A stretch of 64,000 nucleotides of DNA from Oceanococcus sp964629015 (GTDB lineage Bacteria; Pseudomonadota; Gammaproteobacteria; Nevskiales; Oceanococcaceae), in assembly GCA_964629015.1 (NCBI GenBank), contig CAZVMN010000006.1:1-64000 (forward strand), in the 5' to 3' direction. Position 1 is the stretch's first letter. Every line of letters begins with the position of its first letter. A program made the position numbers and the translations under genes. Of this stretch, positions 42,206 through 49,667 are shown one piece after another. The notes beneath the pieces were generated by a model. The model saw only the letters and a list, made by a program, of their open reading frames with translations, was not told the DNA's origin and made no database searches.

Positions 42206-43531
42206 TTACGCAGAGACGATATGCGCGGCGGGCTCGGTGTAGCGGCCGCGCGTATCAATGATCAAGCGGGCATGCTCGCGAATGGCCTCGTAATCAAAGT
42301 CGTCATGGTCGGTTGCGATAACCACCGCATCCGCGCGCGCCAGTTCTGCCGTGCTGGCCTCAACATGGCTGAGTTCAAAGTTGTGCTCGCGCAGTTTCGG
42401 AAACACAGGCACATACGGATCACAGTAGGCGTAATCGGCCCCCTGTTCTCGGAGCAATTCGAGAATTTCCACAGACGGTGAGTGGCGCAAATCATCGATG
42501 TTCTTTTTGTAGGCCAGCCCCATCACCAGAATGCGACTGCCACGCACAGGCTTGCCCTGCTCGTTCAACGCGGCGCTGATTTTGTGCATGACCCAGGCGG
42601 GCATGGACGAATTGATCTCGCCAGCCAATTCGATGAATCGGGTGTGCACACCGTATTCACGCGCCTTCCAGGTCAGATAGAACGGATCAATGGGGATGCA
42701 GTGCCCGCCAAGGCCAGGACCGGGGCGATAAGCCACGAAACCAAAGGGTTTGGTCGCAGCCGCAGAAATGATTTCATGGATATCCAGCCCCATCCGATCC
42801 GCGGCGATTTTCATCTCGTTCACAAGACCGATGTTGACCGCGCGGTGGATGTTCTCCATCAGCTTGGTCATTTCTGCTGCCCGCGTGGAGGACACGCTCA
42901 CCACGTCATCAACGAGCGTGCGATACAGCGCTTCACCGGCTGCAAGACACTCCATGGTGCTGCCACCCACGATCTTGGGAATGGTGCGCGTATTGAACTG
43001 CGGATTGCCTGGATCTTCCCGTTCTGGCGAATAGACCAGAAAGACGTCCTGCCCTATGCACAAACCGCGAGACTCGATGCGTGGCCGCAGTTCCTCTTCC
43101 GTGGTGCCGGGATAGGTGGTGCTTTCCAACGCCACCAACTGACCAGGACGCAAGGCCGGCAACAGCGATTCCAGGGTAGATATCACGAAACTCAGGTCCG
43201 GCTCGCGACTGCGCGTTAGCGGTGTCGGAACACAGATCAGAAGTGCATCAGCCTCGCTGGCACGAGAAAAATCTGTTGTCGCTTGCAACCCTTGAGCTCG
43301 CGCCGCTGCAACGCGTGTGTCACCAATGTGCTTGATGTAGCTGCGACCGTTTGACAGTGCATCAACTTTGGCTGGGTCTATATCCAGGCCCAGAGTCCGC
43401 AGTCCGGCCTCGGCTGCGCGCAGAATCAGCGGCAACCCTACGTAACCCAGGCCCACGACACCCAGCGTAAATTGATCGGGTCGCGTCAGGCGCGCCAGAA
43501 ACGTATCCAAGGGGGAAGCTGATGAAGTCAC
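42206..43531 (-). CDS. UDP-N-acetylglucosamine 6-dehydrogenase-like nucleotide-sugar dehydrogenase (WbpA-type)
   Basis: 441 residues. Rossmann motif GVVGLGYVGLPL near residue 23. The catalytic cysteine is in GPGLGGHCIPIDP. Other family segments are ICVPTPL, ESTTYPGTTEE, LVYSPEREDPGN, LMENIHRAVNIGLVNEM and GLAYKKNIDDLRHSP. The ESTTYPGTT/SPEREDPGN combination is typical of the WbpA/WbpO-like group that makes UDP-HexNAc uronic acids for O-antigen or capsule. No glycosyltransferase or polysaccharide genes are next to it, so it is an isolated sugar-precursor gene here. It ends directly against phoX in convergent orientation. Confidence 0.9.
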   Translation of the reverse strand: MTSSASPLDTFLARLTRPDQFTLGVVGLGYVGLPLILRAAEAGLRTLGLDIDPAKVDALSNGRSYIKHIGDTRVAAARAQGLQATTDFSRASEADALLICVPTPLTRSREPDLSFVISTLESLLPALRPGQLVALESTTYPGTTEEELRPRIESRGLCIGQDVFLVYSPEREDPGNPQFNTRTIPKIVGGSTMECLAAGEALYRTLVDDVVSVSSTRAAEMTKLMENIHRAVNIGLVNEMKIAADRMGLDIHEIISAAATKPFGFVAYRPGPGLGGHCIPIDPFYLTWKAREYGVHTRFIELAGEINSSMPAWVMHKISAALNEQGKPVRGSRILVMGLAYKKNIDDLRHSPSVEILELLREQGADYAYCDPYVPVFPKLREHNFELSHVEASTAELARADAVVIATDHDDFDYEAIREHARLIIDTRGRYTEPAAHIVSA

Positions 43532-43629
43532 ACGTGCACGCCGGACGAATCAGCGCCGCAGTATTGGTTACATGGGCCTATCGCAGCAAGCCCCTGAGGG
43601 AACCGTCGCTCGCGCTGTGCGGCTAGCTA

Positions 43630-44559
43630 CTAAAGGTTGGCATCCCTCTGCACAGCGTGCCAGGTGCTTTCGAGCACCTCACGCCACGTGGAATCCTTGG
43701 GCAGGTCCGCAAGCACCGGGCGCAAGACATCAAGGGCCTGTTGACGCTGACTCATCTGTTGATATGTCAAAGCCAGGTTGTTGGCGATGGGCGGCGATCT
43801 TGGATGCTTCTCATGCAAGGTTTGCAACAGTTGGAGTGCCTCCGGCCATTGCTGCCCAGCGCGATAGCTGTTGGCCAGACCAAAGTTCATCGCATCGTTT
43901 TCCGGCCAGCGCTCAAGCGCAGAGACGTAGGCGCGCTTGGCCAATTCCGGGAAGCGCTGTTCCAATTGAGCCAGGGTTTGAACAACCATGGCCGGCGTGA
44001 GGCCATCAGGGATCTGCTCCGGCGGCACCACGACCATGGCCCAATGGTGTGCGCCTCGCCAGTGCCGCTCGAAGGCACTGCGCCGCATCGGGACTTCCGC
44101 CTCAATGCCGGAATGCAGCCACACATTGTCGTCATCCGCGCCGATCACCACGGCGTAATGCCATACCGGCCACCACGAGGTTCCGAGATTGAGCAGAACC
44201 ACGATGGGCAAACCCTGTTTCAGCCAAGGCTTCAAAGCATCAGATTGCCTGGGCACACGATAGGCGATGCGCTCATAACGCCGCGGTGCGGCGAGCATCT
44301 CGGCCTGCAGACTGCCATGTCGCGCCGGCAGATAGACCGCGTCAACTAAGTCATCCGGGGTGACCGGGACATTGCTCGCATTCATCGCCATGGCCAGCGC
44401 AGCTGGCCCGCACTGATACGCGTCTTGAGGCCAAAAACGAACGTCCAGCACGCCATCCGGAGGCGGTCCAGGGTTGTAAGGCCATAACGCACAGCCGCTC
44501 AGAACGCTGGCGATAAAAAGCCAAGCCACCGCGCGTTGCGCGATGGCCTGCGTTGACAC
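43630..44559 (-). CDS. PA2778-family cysteine peptidase-like lipoprotein with TPR
   Basis: 309 residues. A lipoprotein signal ends in LSGC (about C22). A C39-like papain-fold domain follows, with the catalytic cysteine in DAYQCGPAALAMAM and the histidine in WPVWHYAVVIG. The C-terminal about 130 residues are tetratricopeptide-like (NFGLANSYRAGQQWPEALQLL, NNLALTYQQMSQRQQALDVL). This is the PA2778 family, normally paired with a PA2779-family membrane peptide, as seen 12 bp upstream here. Substrate and role are unknown, though processing or export of a partner has been proposed for C39-like domains. The unit is about 100 bp upstream of the dehydrogenase gene on the same strand. Confidence 0.87.
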   Translation of the reverse strand: MSTQAIAQRAVAWLFIASVLSGCALWPYNPGPPPDGVLDVRFWPQDAYQCGPAALAMAMNASNVPVTPDDLVDAVYLPARHGSLQAEMLAAPRRYERIAYRVPRQSDALKPWLKQGLPIVVLLNLGTSWWPVWHYAVVIGADDDNVWLHSGIEAEVPMRRSAFERHWRGAHHWAMVVVPPEQIPDGLTPAMVVQTLAQLEQRFPELAKRAYVSALERWPENDAMNFGLANSYRAGQQWPEALQLLQTLHEKHPRSPPIANNLALTYQQMSQRQQALDVLRPVLADLPKDSTWREVLESTWHAVQRDANL

Positions 44560-44571
44560 CAGCTTCAGTGC

Positions 44572-44946
44572 TTAGAAAGAGGTGAAAATGTTGGTCACAC
44601 CAACCAGCTCAAGAATCATCAACACGATGAAAACGAGCCCCACCACTTCAACCACACCGCTGCCCGCGGGCAGTTCGTCCAAACTGGCGTTTAACTGTGC
44701 CAACTCTGCGGGCGATAAAGCGGCGATGCGCTGATCGACCTCAACAGGATCCACACCCATGGTGACCATGGCGTCGCGCAGCTCCTGCGCTTGCAAACGC
44801 TCAGTCACCTGCTGATACAGCTCACCTTGCGGTGCATCGGCAACAAATTCGAGCGTACTAACCGCGCTGGCGTTGACGGCAAGCGGCATGACGGCCGCGC
44901 ACACACTCATGACACCGGCGACAAAAGCATTTTTATGGGAACGCAT
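44572..44946 (-). CDS. PA2779-family membrane protein
   Basis: 124 residues with a signal peptide (cleavage near NASA), a helical domain containing MGVDPVEVDQRIAALSPAELAQL, and a C-terminal membrane helix VVEVVGLVFIVLMILELVGVTNIF. This layout defines the PA2779 family, and the position 12 bp before the PA2778-type gene confirms the pair. It may be the substrate or membrane partner of that peptidase-like protein; no function is established. Confidence 0.88.
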   Translation of the reverse strand: MRSHKNAFVAGVMSVCAAVMPLAVNASAVSTLEFVADAPQGELYQQVTERLQAQELRDAMVTMGVDPVEVDQRIAALSPAELAQLNASLDELPAGSGVVEVVGLVFIVLMILELVGVTNIFTSF

Positions 44947-44969
44947 CGCTTCAATCCTGAGTAAAAAGT

Positions 44970-46010
44970 TTAGGCATGGTACTCCGAAGCACGCCGCAGA
45001 TGGGCAATCAACGATTCCGTCATCCGCGGTATCGCCGACGGTGGCAGATCGTGCCCCAAGCCCGGAACAATATCGCCGTGGGCATGCGGAATGCGCTGAA
45101 GCAGATCATATGCGGCCGCGACCGGGACCAGTCGATCCGCTTCACCGTGCAAAATCAGAGTCGGCGCCTGGATATGAGGGAGCAATTTTTCTCGGCTCCC
45201 GCTGACCAGAATCGCTGCGAGCTGGCGCAGCGTGCCGTCGGGGCTGATACCGCGTTCAATTTGCGGCATCAGCGTACGCTCCAGCTCCTCCAGCGTACGC
45301 GGGTAGGCGGGGCTGCCGACCAAGGCGATGCTGCGCACCGCATCGGCCAAGGCTGCGTGTGGTTCCGTTGCACGCTGGCGGGCCAGACGCAAACGCAGCT
45401 TCAAGCTGGGTCCGGGCAAATCCGGCGCACCGCTGGTCGACATCATGCTCACCAAGCTTTTGACCCGGTGCGGATATCTTGCCGCCAATATCTGGGCAAT
45501 CATGCCGCCCATCGATACCCCCACGATATGGGCATCGTCGAGTTGCAAACGATCCATCAAACCGATGATGTCAGAGGCCATGTGCTCCAAGCGATAAGGT
45601 GCATCAAGCCCATGACCAAAACTGTGGGCACGCAACATCCGCAGCATGCCGGGTGAGGCACAGTGATCAAATTTGCTCGACAATCCGGAATCCCGGTTGT
45701 CGAAACGAATGACTTGATAGCCTTCGCGGACCAGTGCTTCGCAGAAAGCCAGTGGCCAACTCAGGAGCTGCCCACCAAGCCCCATGATCAAAATGATCGC
45801 CGGGTCTTCTCGACGTCCCAGACGCTCGTAGACCAGCTCTACGCCGTTGACCACCACGCTGCGCTCGCTCGAACGCAGACGTGCAGCGGGTGCGGTTTGC
45901 TTGGGCGCACTCTCCGGGCGAAGATGCGGCGCGCTACCTTCGAGCAACGCAGCTGCGCCATCAGCAATCACGAAGCGCTGATCGGTGTTGTCAGGTATGA
46001 AAATATCCAT
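44970..46010 (-). CDS. alpha/beta hydrolase (paralogue of the one at 10.4 kb)
   Basis: 346 residues. Oxyanion segment LIMGLGGQLLSWP, then VIRFDNRDSGLSS, nucleophile elbow VGVSMGGMIAQ, acid in LHGEADRLVPVAA and histidine in GLGHDLPP complete the serine-hydrolase triad. The first about 50 residues are an extra N-terminal extension, lacking in the paralogue at 10403-11320, with which it shares long blocks such as LPGPSLKLRLRL. There is no signal peptide. It reads toward the PA2779/PA2778 pair with a 23-bp gap and may be co-transcribed with them. The substrate is unknown. Confidence 0.9.
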   Translation of the reverse strand: MDIFIPDNTDQRFVIADGAAALLEGSAPHLRPESAPKQTAPAARLRSSERSVVVNGVELVYERLGRREDPAIILIMGLGGQLLSWPLAFCEALVREGYQVIRFDNRDSGLSSKFDHCASPGMLRMLRAHSFGHGLDAPYRLEHMASDIIGLMDRLQLDDAHIVGVSMGGMIAQILAARYPHRVKSLVSMMSTSGAPDLPGPSLKLRLRLARQRATEPHAALADAVRSIALVGSPAYPRTLEELERTLMPQIERGISPDGTLRQLAAILVSGSREKLLPHIQAPTLILHGEADRLVPVAAAYDLLQRIPHAHGDIVPGLGHDLPPSAIPRMTESLIAHLRRASEYHA

Positions 46011-46032
46011 GGCAGTAATTGTTCAACGTGGA

Positions 46033-46050
46033 TTGTCATTTTTTTGTCAC
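46033..46050 (+). promoter_or_regulatory. Pho box for the PHP-domain gene
   Basis: TTGTCAT-TTTT-TTGTCAC: two units matching 6/7 and 5/7 of the consensus with exact 11-bp period, pointing to the PHP-domain gene 117 bp downstream. Confidence 0.65.
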
Positions 46051-46156
46051 GTTCCCCTGCTACGGAATCCGACCGGGTTCGGATCGATTAGTTCTCAATC
46101 CGTTAACATTTTTGTTGCAGTCTAAGAAATTCGCATGCTGCCCCACGCCCGAACTC

Positions 46157-46161
46157 AGGAG
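46157..46161 (+). promoter_or_regulatory. Shine-Dalgarno deciding a GTG start
   Basis: AGGAG lies 6 bases before the GTG at 46168. Starting there places the lipoprotein signal at the very N-terminus, while the upstream in-frame ATG (46135) has no Shine-Dalgarno and would add 11 residues. Confidence 0.65.
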
Positions 46162-46167
46162 AATGTT

Positions 46168-47286
46168 GTGCTCTATCGCGTCTTGCCGCTGTTTATGCTT
46201 ATTGGCCTGGTTGGCTGTAATGGCCAAGCCCTGAACGGCGGGCGAGTGGCAACCGCAACGTTGGACGCTGGCGTTTGGCTCAAAGGCGATCTGCATTTGC
46301 ATTCTCACCACAGTGAAGATGCCGCGGACAATCAACTCGCCGAAATCATTGCTGAAGCCGAATCGCGCGGTATGGATTTTTTTGTGGCGACGGATCATGA
46401 CAACCACGTCAATGGCGACGTCGCCGGCAACACCTGGGCTGACCCTGACTATCGCTCGGACAGCATGATCATGTTGTACGGCGCGGAATGGACCACTGAT
46501 ATCGGCCACGGCAATACCTTCGCCACAGCGCCGTATGACCATCAGCGTTTTTTCGAGGTGCGTAACCGGGACAGTGCGCTGGTGGGTGAGCGCGCCCGGG
46601 AACTGGGCATCCATTTTTCCGCCAATCACCCCACCAATGGGGATGCCTGGTCATACAGCTACGACGCGGTGGATTCGGTTGAGGTCTGGAACGCCTTGTG
46701 GCTGTTCCCAAGCCCCAACACCGACAACCTGACCATCTGGGATGATCTGTTGAAAGCAGGACACCGTATTGCGGGTCGCGGCGGCAGCGATTGTCATCAT
46801 CAACAAGGCATAGAACCTTTGGGCCTCAACGTAGGCACCCCGACGACCTGGGTCTTCGCGCGTGAACGCACGGCCAAGGCCATGCTGGAGGCTCTCAAGG
46901 CGGGGCGTGCCTCAATCAGCTACGCCCCCTCAGGACCGCGTGTCGAACTGCGTGCCGATCTTGATGGCGATAAGCAAATGGATTTGATGATGGGCGACGC
47001 CGCCACAGCCGCTGGACAAGACGTCACCTTCGACGTTTCGCTGCATGGAAATAGCGCGCTATCGCAGAATGCCAAGGTCCGCGTGATCAAGAACGGCGCT
47101 GAACTGACCAGCCTCCGGCTGGCGAATGGCCGGGCGCAGTTCTCCGATGCTCCGTCCGCGACCGAGCGCAGCTATTACCGGGTGGAAGTTGAGGGTCTCA
47201 CCCTGCCCGGCGCCGAAACCCCGCTGGGTGCGGTGCTCTACGGTCGCATGCTGGCCTTAAGCAACCCCATCTACTTCAACTTCTGA
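46168..47286 (+). CDS. PHP-domain metallohydrolase lipoprotein (CehA/McbA-like)
   Basis: 372 residues from a GTG start, beginning MLYRVLPLFMLIGLVGC, a lipoprotein signal. The PHP domain has LHLHSHHSEDAADN, FFVATDHDNH, SANHPTNGD and GGSDCHH, the metal ligands of the polymerase/histidinol-phosphatase fold. The order is that of the CehA/McbA subfamily, which contains carbamate and phosphoester hydrolases. The C-terminal about 100 residues form a beta-sandwich (VTFDVSLHGNSALSQNAKVRV). The strong Pho-box-like element upstream and surface location suggest a phosphoesterase, but activity on other esters is possible. Confidence 0.87.
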   Translation: MLYRVLPLFMLIGLVGCNGQALNGGRVATATLDAGVWLKGDLHLHSHHSEDAADNQLAEIIAEAESRGMDFFVATDHDNHVNGDVAGNTWADPDYRSDSMIMLYGAEWTTDIGHGNTFATAPYDHQRFFEVRNRDSALVGERARELGIHFSANHPTNGDAWSYSYDAVDSVEVWNALWLFPSPNTDNLTIWDDLLKAGHRIAGRGGSDCHHQQGIEPLGLNVGTPTTWVFARERTAKAMLEALKAGRASISYAPSGPRVELRADLDGDKQMDLMMGDAATAAGQDVTFDVSLHGNSALSQNAKVRVIKNGAELTSLRLANGRAQFSDAPSATERSYYRVEVEGLTLPGAETPLGAVLYGRMLALSNPIYFNF

Positions 47287-47295
47287 ACATCTCTC

Positions 47296-48048
47296 TCAGT
47301 TCGCATAGCCAGGGTTGCGGCGGTCCAGACGGCGCAGTAACCCGGGCCAGGCCAATTTTCCACCCAAGCCCTTGGTGACCTGCTCGGCCTGCGCTTGAAT
47401 GCCATCAACGATGGGTTGCGCCACATGTATGAGCTCGCTGCCACCGGCCATGGCGCGCACCTGAATCATGCAGGCGGCCTCAAACAGGTACATAAACAGG
47501 AACGCATCGGCTGGCGTCGCACCGCAGGTCAGCAACCCGTGATTGCGCAGCATGAGGAAATTGCGGTCTCCCAGATCAGCAACCAAACGCGGTTTTTCCG
47601 CCTCATTCAAGGCCACGCCTTCGTAGTCGTGATATGCCAGCGAACTGAGCACAAACAGAGACTGTTGCGACAACGGCAGCACACCTTGCTTCTGTGCCGA
47701 TACCGCCACGCCGTTTATGGAGTGGGTGTGCATCACGCAGTGCGCATCGTCGCGTGCGTCATGAATGCAGCTGTGGATTGTGAAACCCGCCGGATTCACC
47801 GGATAGGGCGAATCCATGACCTTGTTGCCAGCGGCATCGATTTTGACTAGCGATGAGGCCGTAATCTCATCAAACATCATGCCGTAGGGATTGATCAGAA
47901 AGTGTTTGTCGGGCCCTGGCACTCTGGCGGTCAGGTGCGTAAACACCAGATCGTCCCACCCAAACAACGCCACCAGACGATAGGCCGCAGCCAAATCCAC
48001 CCGAATCTGCCACTCCTCATCAGTGACCTGGGATCGGATATCGCTCAT
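47296..48048 (-). CDS. class II aldolase/adducin family protein
   Basis: 250 residues. Zinc-binding histidines are in VMHTHSINGVAV and in RNHGLLTCG; the entry motif FTHLTARVPG and YGMMFDEITASSLVKID are typical of fuculose-phosphate aldolase-like proteins in the class II aldolase/adducin family. The catalytic acid position is replaced in many adducin-like members, so enzymatic activity is uncertain. Its start overlaps the stop of the diguanylate cyclase gene by 4 bp (ATGA), indicating translational coupling. Confidence 0.9.
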   Translation of the reverse strand: MSDIRSQVTDEEWQIRVDLAAAYRLVALFGWDDLVFTHLTARVPGPDKHFLINPYGMMFDEITASSLVKIDAAGNKVMDSPYPVNPAGFTIHSCIHDARDDAHCVMHTHSINGVAVSAQKQGVLPLSQQSLFVLSSLAYHDYEGVALNEAEKPRLVADLGDRNFLMLRNHGLLTCGATPADAFLFMYLFEAACMIQVRAMAGGSELIHVAQPIVDGIQAQAEQVTKGLGGKLAWPGLLRRLDRRNPGYAN

Positions 48049-49523
48049 GTGTATGTCTCCTCTGCCTGCTCCATGTCGGACTGTACTTGGTTTCGCCCCG
48101 CTCTCTTCGCCCGATACAGCGCTTCATCGGCACGACGGCAGAGCTCTTCACCATTCAGCACCCGGTCCGGGACAACGCTGACCACACCGACACTGGCGGT
48201 AATCCGCAACGGCTCGAGATCGGCACGATCATGTTCGATTAGCGTGCCCGCAATCGCCCGGCGAATGCGCTCACCCAGCGCGCAAGCCTGAGTGATGTCC
48301 TGGCCCGGTGAGAGCACGATGAACTCTTCACCACCAAATCGTGCGACCAAGTCATCTGCTCTTTGCAGAACCTGACTAATCAGACTGGCGACACGGATCA
48401 AGCAATCGTCGCCGACCGCGTGGCCATAGGTGTCATTGACGCTTTTGAAATGGTCAAGATCGACCATCAGAACAGCCAGCGGCAACGACTGTCGGCGGCA
48501 ATAGGCCATGCTCCGCGCCATCACCTCATCGAAGTAGCGCCGGTTGGCCACGTTGGTCAGCGGATCGTAGCGCGACAAATATTCCAAAGCGTCATTGCTC
48601 GCCGCAAGATCTCGGTTGGATTCGCTCAATTCGTCGGCGAGTCGTTTGGCTTCCGCTCGGCTGACCAAAATGGCGAACAGAAATGCACTGAGCGCAGCTA
48701 CGCCAAGGTAGAGTTGGATCCTCCAGATCCAAATGGCCTGATCAAAACGATCCCACCCATCAGCCGGCGCAGCGAGCACCAACCAATCGCCTCCACCGAC
48801 ATGAATCTGCGTCTGCACAGGCGCCCGTCCTATGAGAGGCCCATCATCAAGCATAGCGTCGCGCTTTCCATCCTCCGTCGCGCTGCCAAGCACTTGAAAA
48901 AGAACCTTTTCGGTTTGCGGCAGTGGGGCGGTGTCCCGCAGTAACCCATCCAGGTCGATCACGATGGAAATCACGCCCCAGTAGCTTTCATCCTCAAGAT
49001 ACACCGGTGTCCGGCTGATGACTGCCCGACCGCCCTGGACGAGATTTACCGGACCCACGACCACCGTCCGTCGCGTTGTCATCGCTTGCAGAACGGCGGG
49101 CCACTGTTCTGGAAGATCCTGATATTTCAGTCCCAGCGCTTGGCGACTTCCTTCGAGCGGGTAGATATGCTGGAGAACATTGTTCGGGGCCAAACCAATG
49201 TTACGAATGCGCGGGTCGGCCTCAAAGATGGTTTGCAACGCCCGTTCAATCTGGACGTCACTCGGTTCCGCCACACTGCGGACGAATGCAACCAATCCCT
49301 GGGCCAGATAGACCGTCGAACTCAGTGCATTTTCGATGCTCGCCCTCTTCTGCGCGGCGGCTTCGGCCACCGTATCGCGCTGCTCATTCTGGAGCACGCG
49401 CCGGCGATCCTTCAACATCACCTCAGCCAAGTACAACAATTCCAAGGTCAGCAGAAGAACCAGCAAAAATCGAAAAGGCGTGGTTGCCAGCAAACGTGGA
49501 ACAGCCTCGAAAACGCGTTTCAT
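48045..49523 (-). CDS. diguanylate cyclase with CHASE sensor domain
   Basis: 492 residues. A membrane helix near the N-terminus (FRFLLVLLLTLELLYLAEV), a periplasmic CHASE domain (about residues 50-260, with IRNIGLAPNNVLQHIYPLEG) and a second helix (IQLYLGVAALSAFLFAILV) lead to a short coiled coil. The GGDEF domain has active site RFGGEEF and the RxxD inhibitory site RADD exactly five residues before it. It should make cyclic di-GMP and be subject to product inhibition. The start at 49523 is chosen because it opens at the first membrane helix; the frame remains open antisense to the neighbouring gene without meaning. It overlaps the aldolase-like gene by 4 bp. Confidence 0.92.
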   Translation of the reverse strand: MKRVFEAVPRLLATTPFRFLLVLLLTLELLYLAEVMLKDRRRVLQNEQRDTVAEAAAQKRASIENALSSTVYLAQGLVAFVRSVAEPSDVQIERALQTIFEADPRIRNIGLAPNNVLQHIYPLEGSRQALGLKYQDLPEQWPAVLQAMTTRRTVVVGPVNLVQGGRAVISRTPVYLEDESYWGVISIVIDLDGLLRDTAPLPQTEKVLFQVLGSATEDGKRDAMLDDGPLIGRAPVQTQIHVGGGDWLVLAAPADGWDRFDQAIWIWRIQLYLGVAALSAFLFAILVSRAEAKRLADELSESNRDLAASNDALEYLSRYDPLTNVANRRYFDEVMARSMAYCRRQSLPLAVLMVDLDHFKSVNDTYGHAVGDDCLIRVASLISQVLQRADDLVARFGGEEFIVLSPGQDITQACALGERIRRAIAGTLIEHDRADLEPLRITASVGVVSVVPDRVLNGEELCRRADEALYRAKRAGRNQVQSDMEQAEETYT

Positions 49524-49667
49524 TTCAACTCGAAGACGCTTGTCATGCGTCCAGTGTCCTGTGTTCCCGTCAACACCGCAAGCGAAAATACATCTCCATA
49601 CGCTCGCGTATGGACATTTCAGACCAGCCTCGGCAAAATACGCCGCTCTTCTACCCTGGATGTGGTT

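Noticed and set aside
46135..46167. The upstream ATG as start of the PHP-domain gene
   Set aside because: It lacks a Shine-Dalgarno and would bury the lipoprotein signal behind 11 polar residues; the GTG at 46168 has AGGAG at the right distance.
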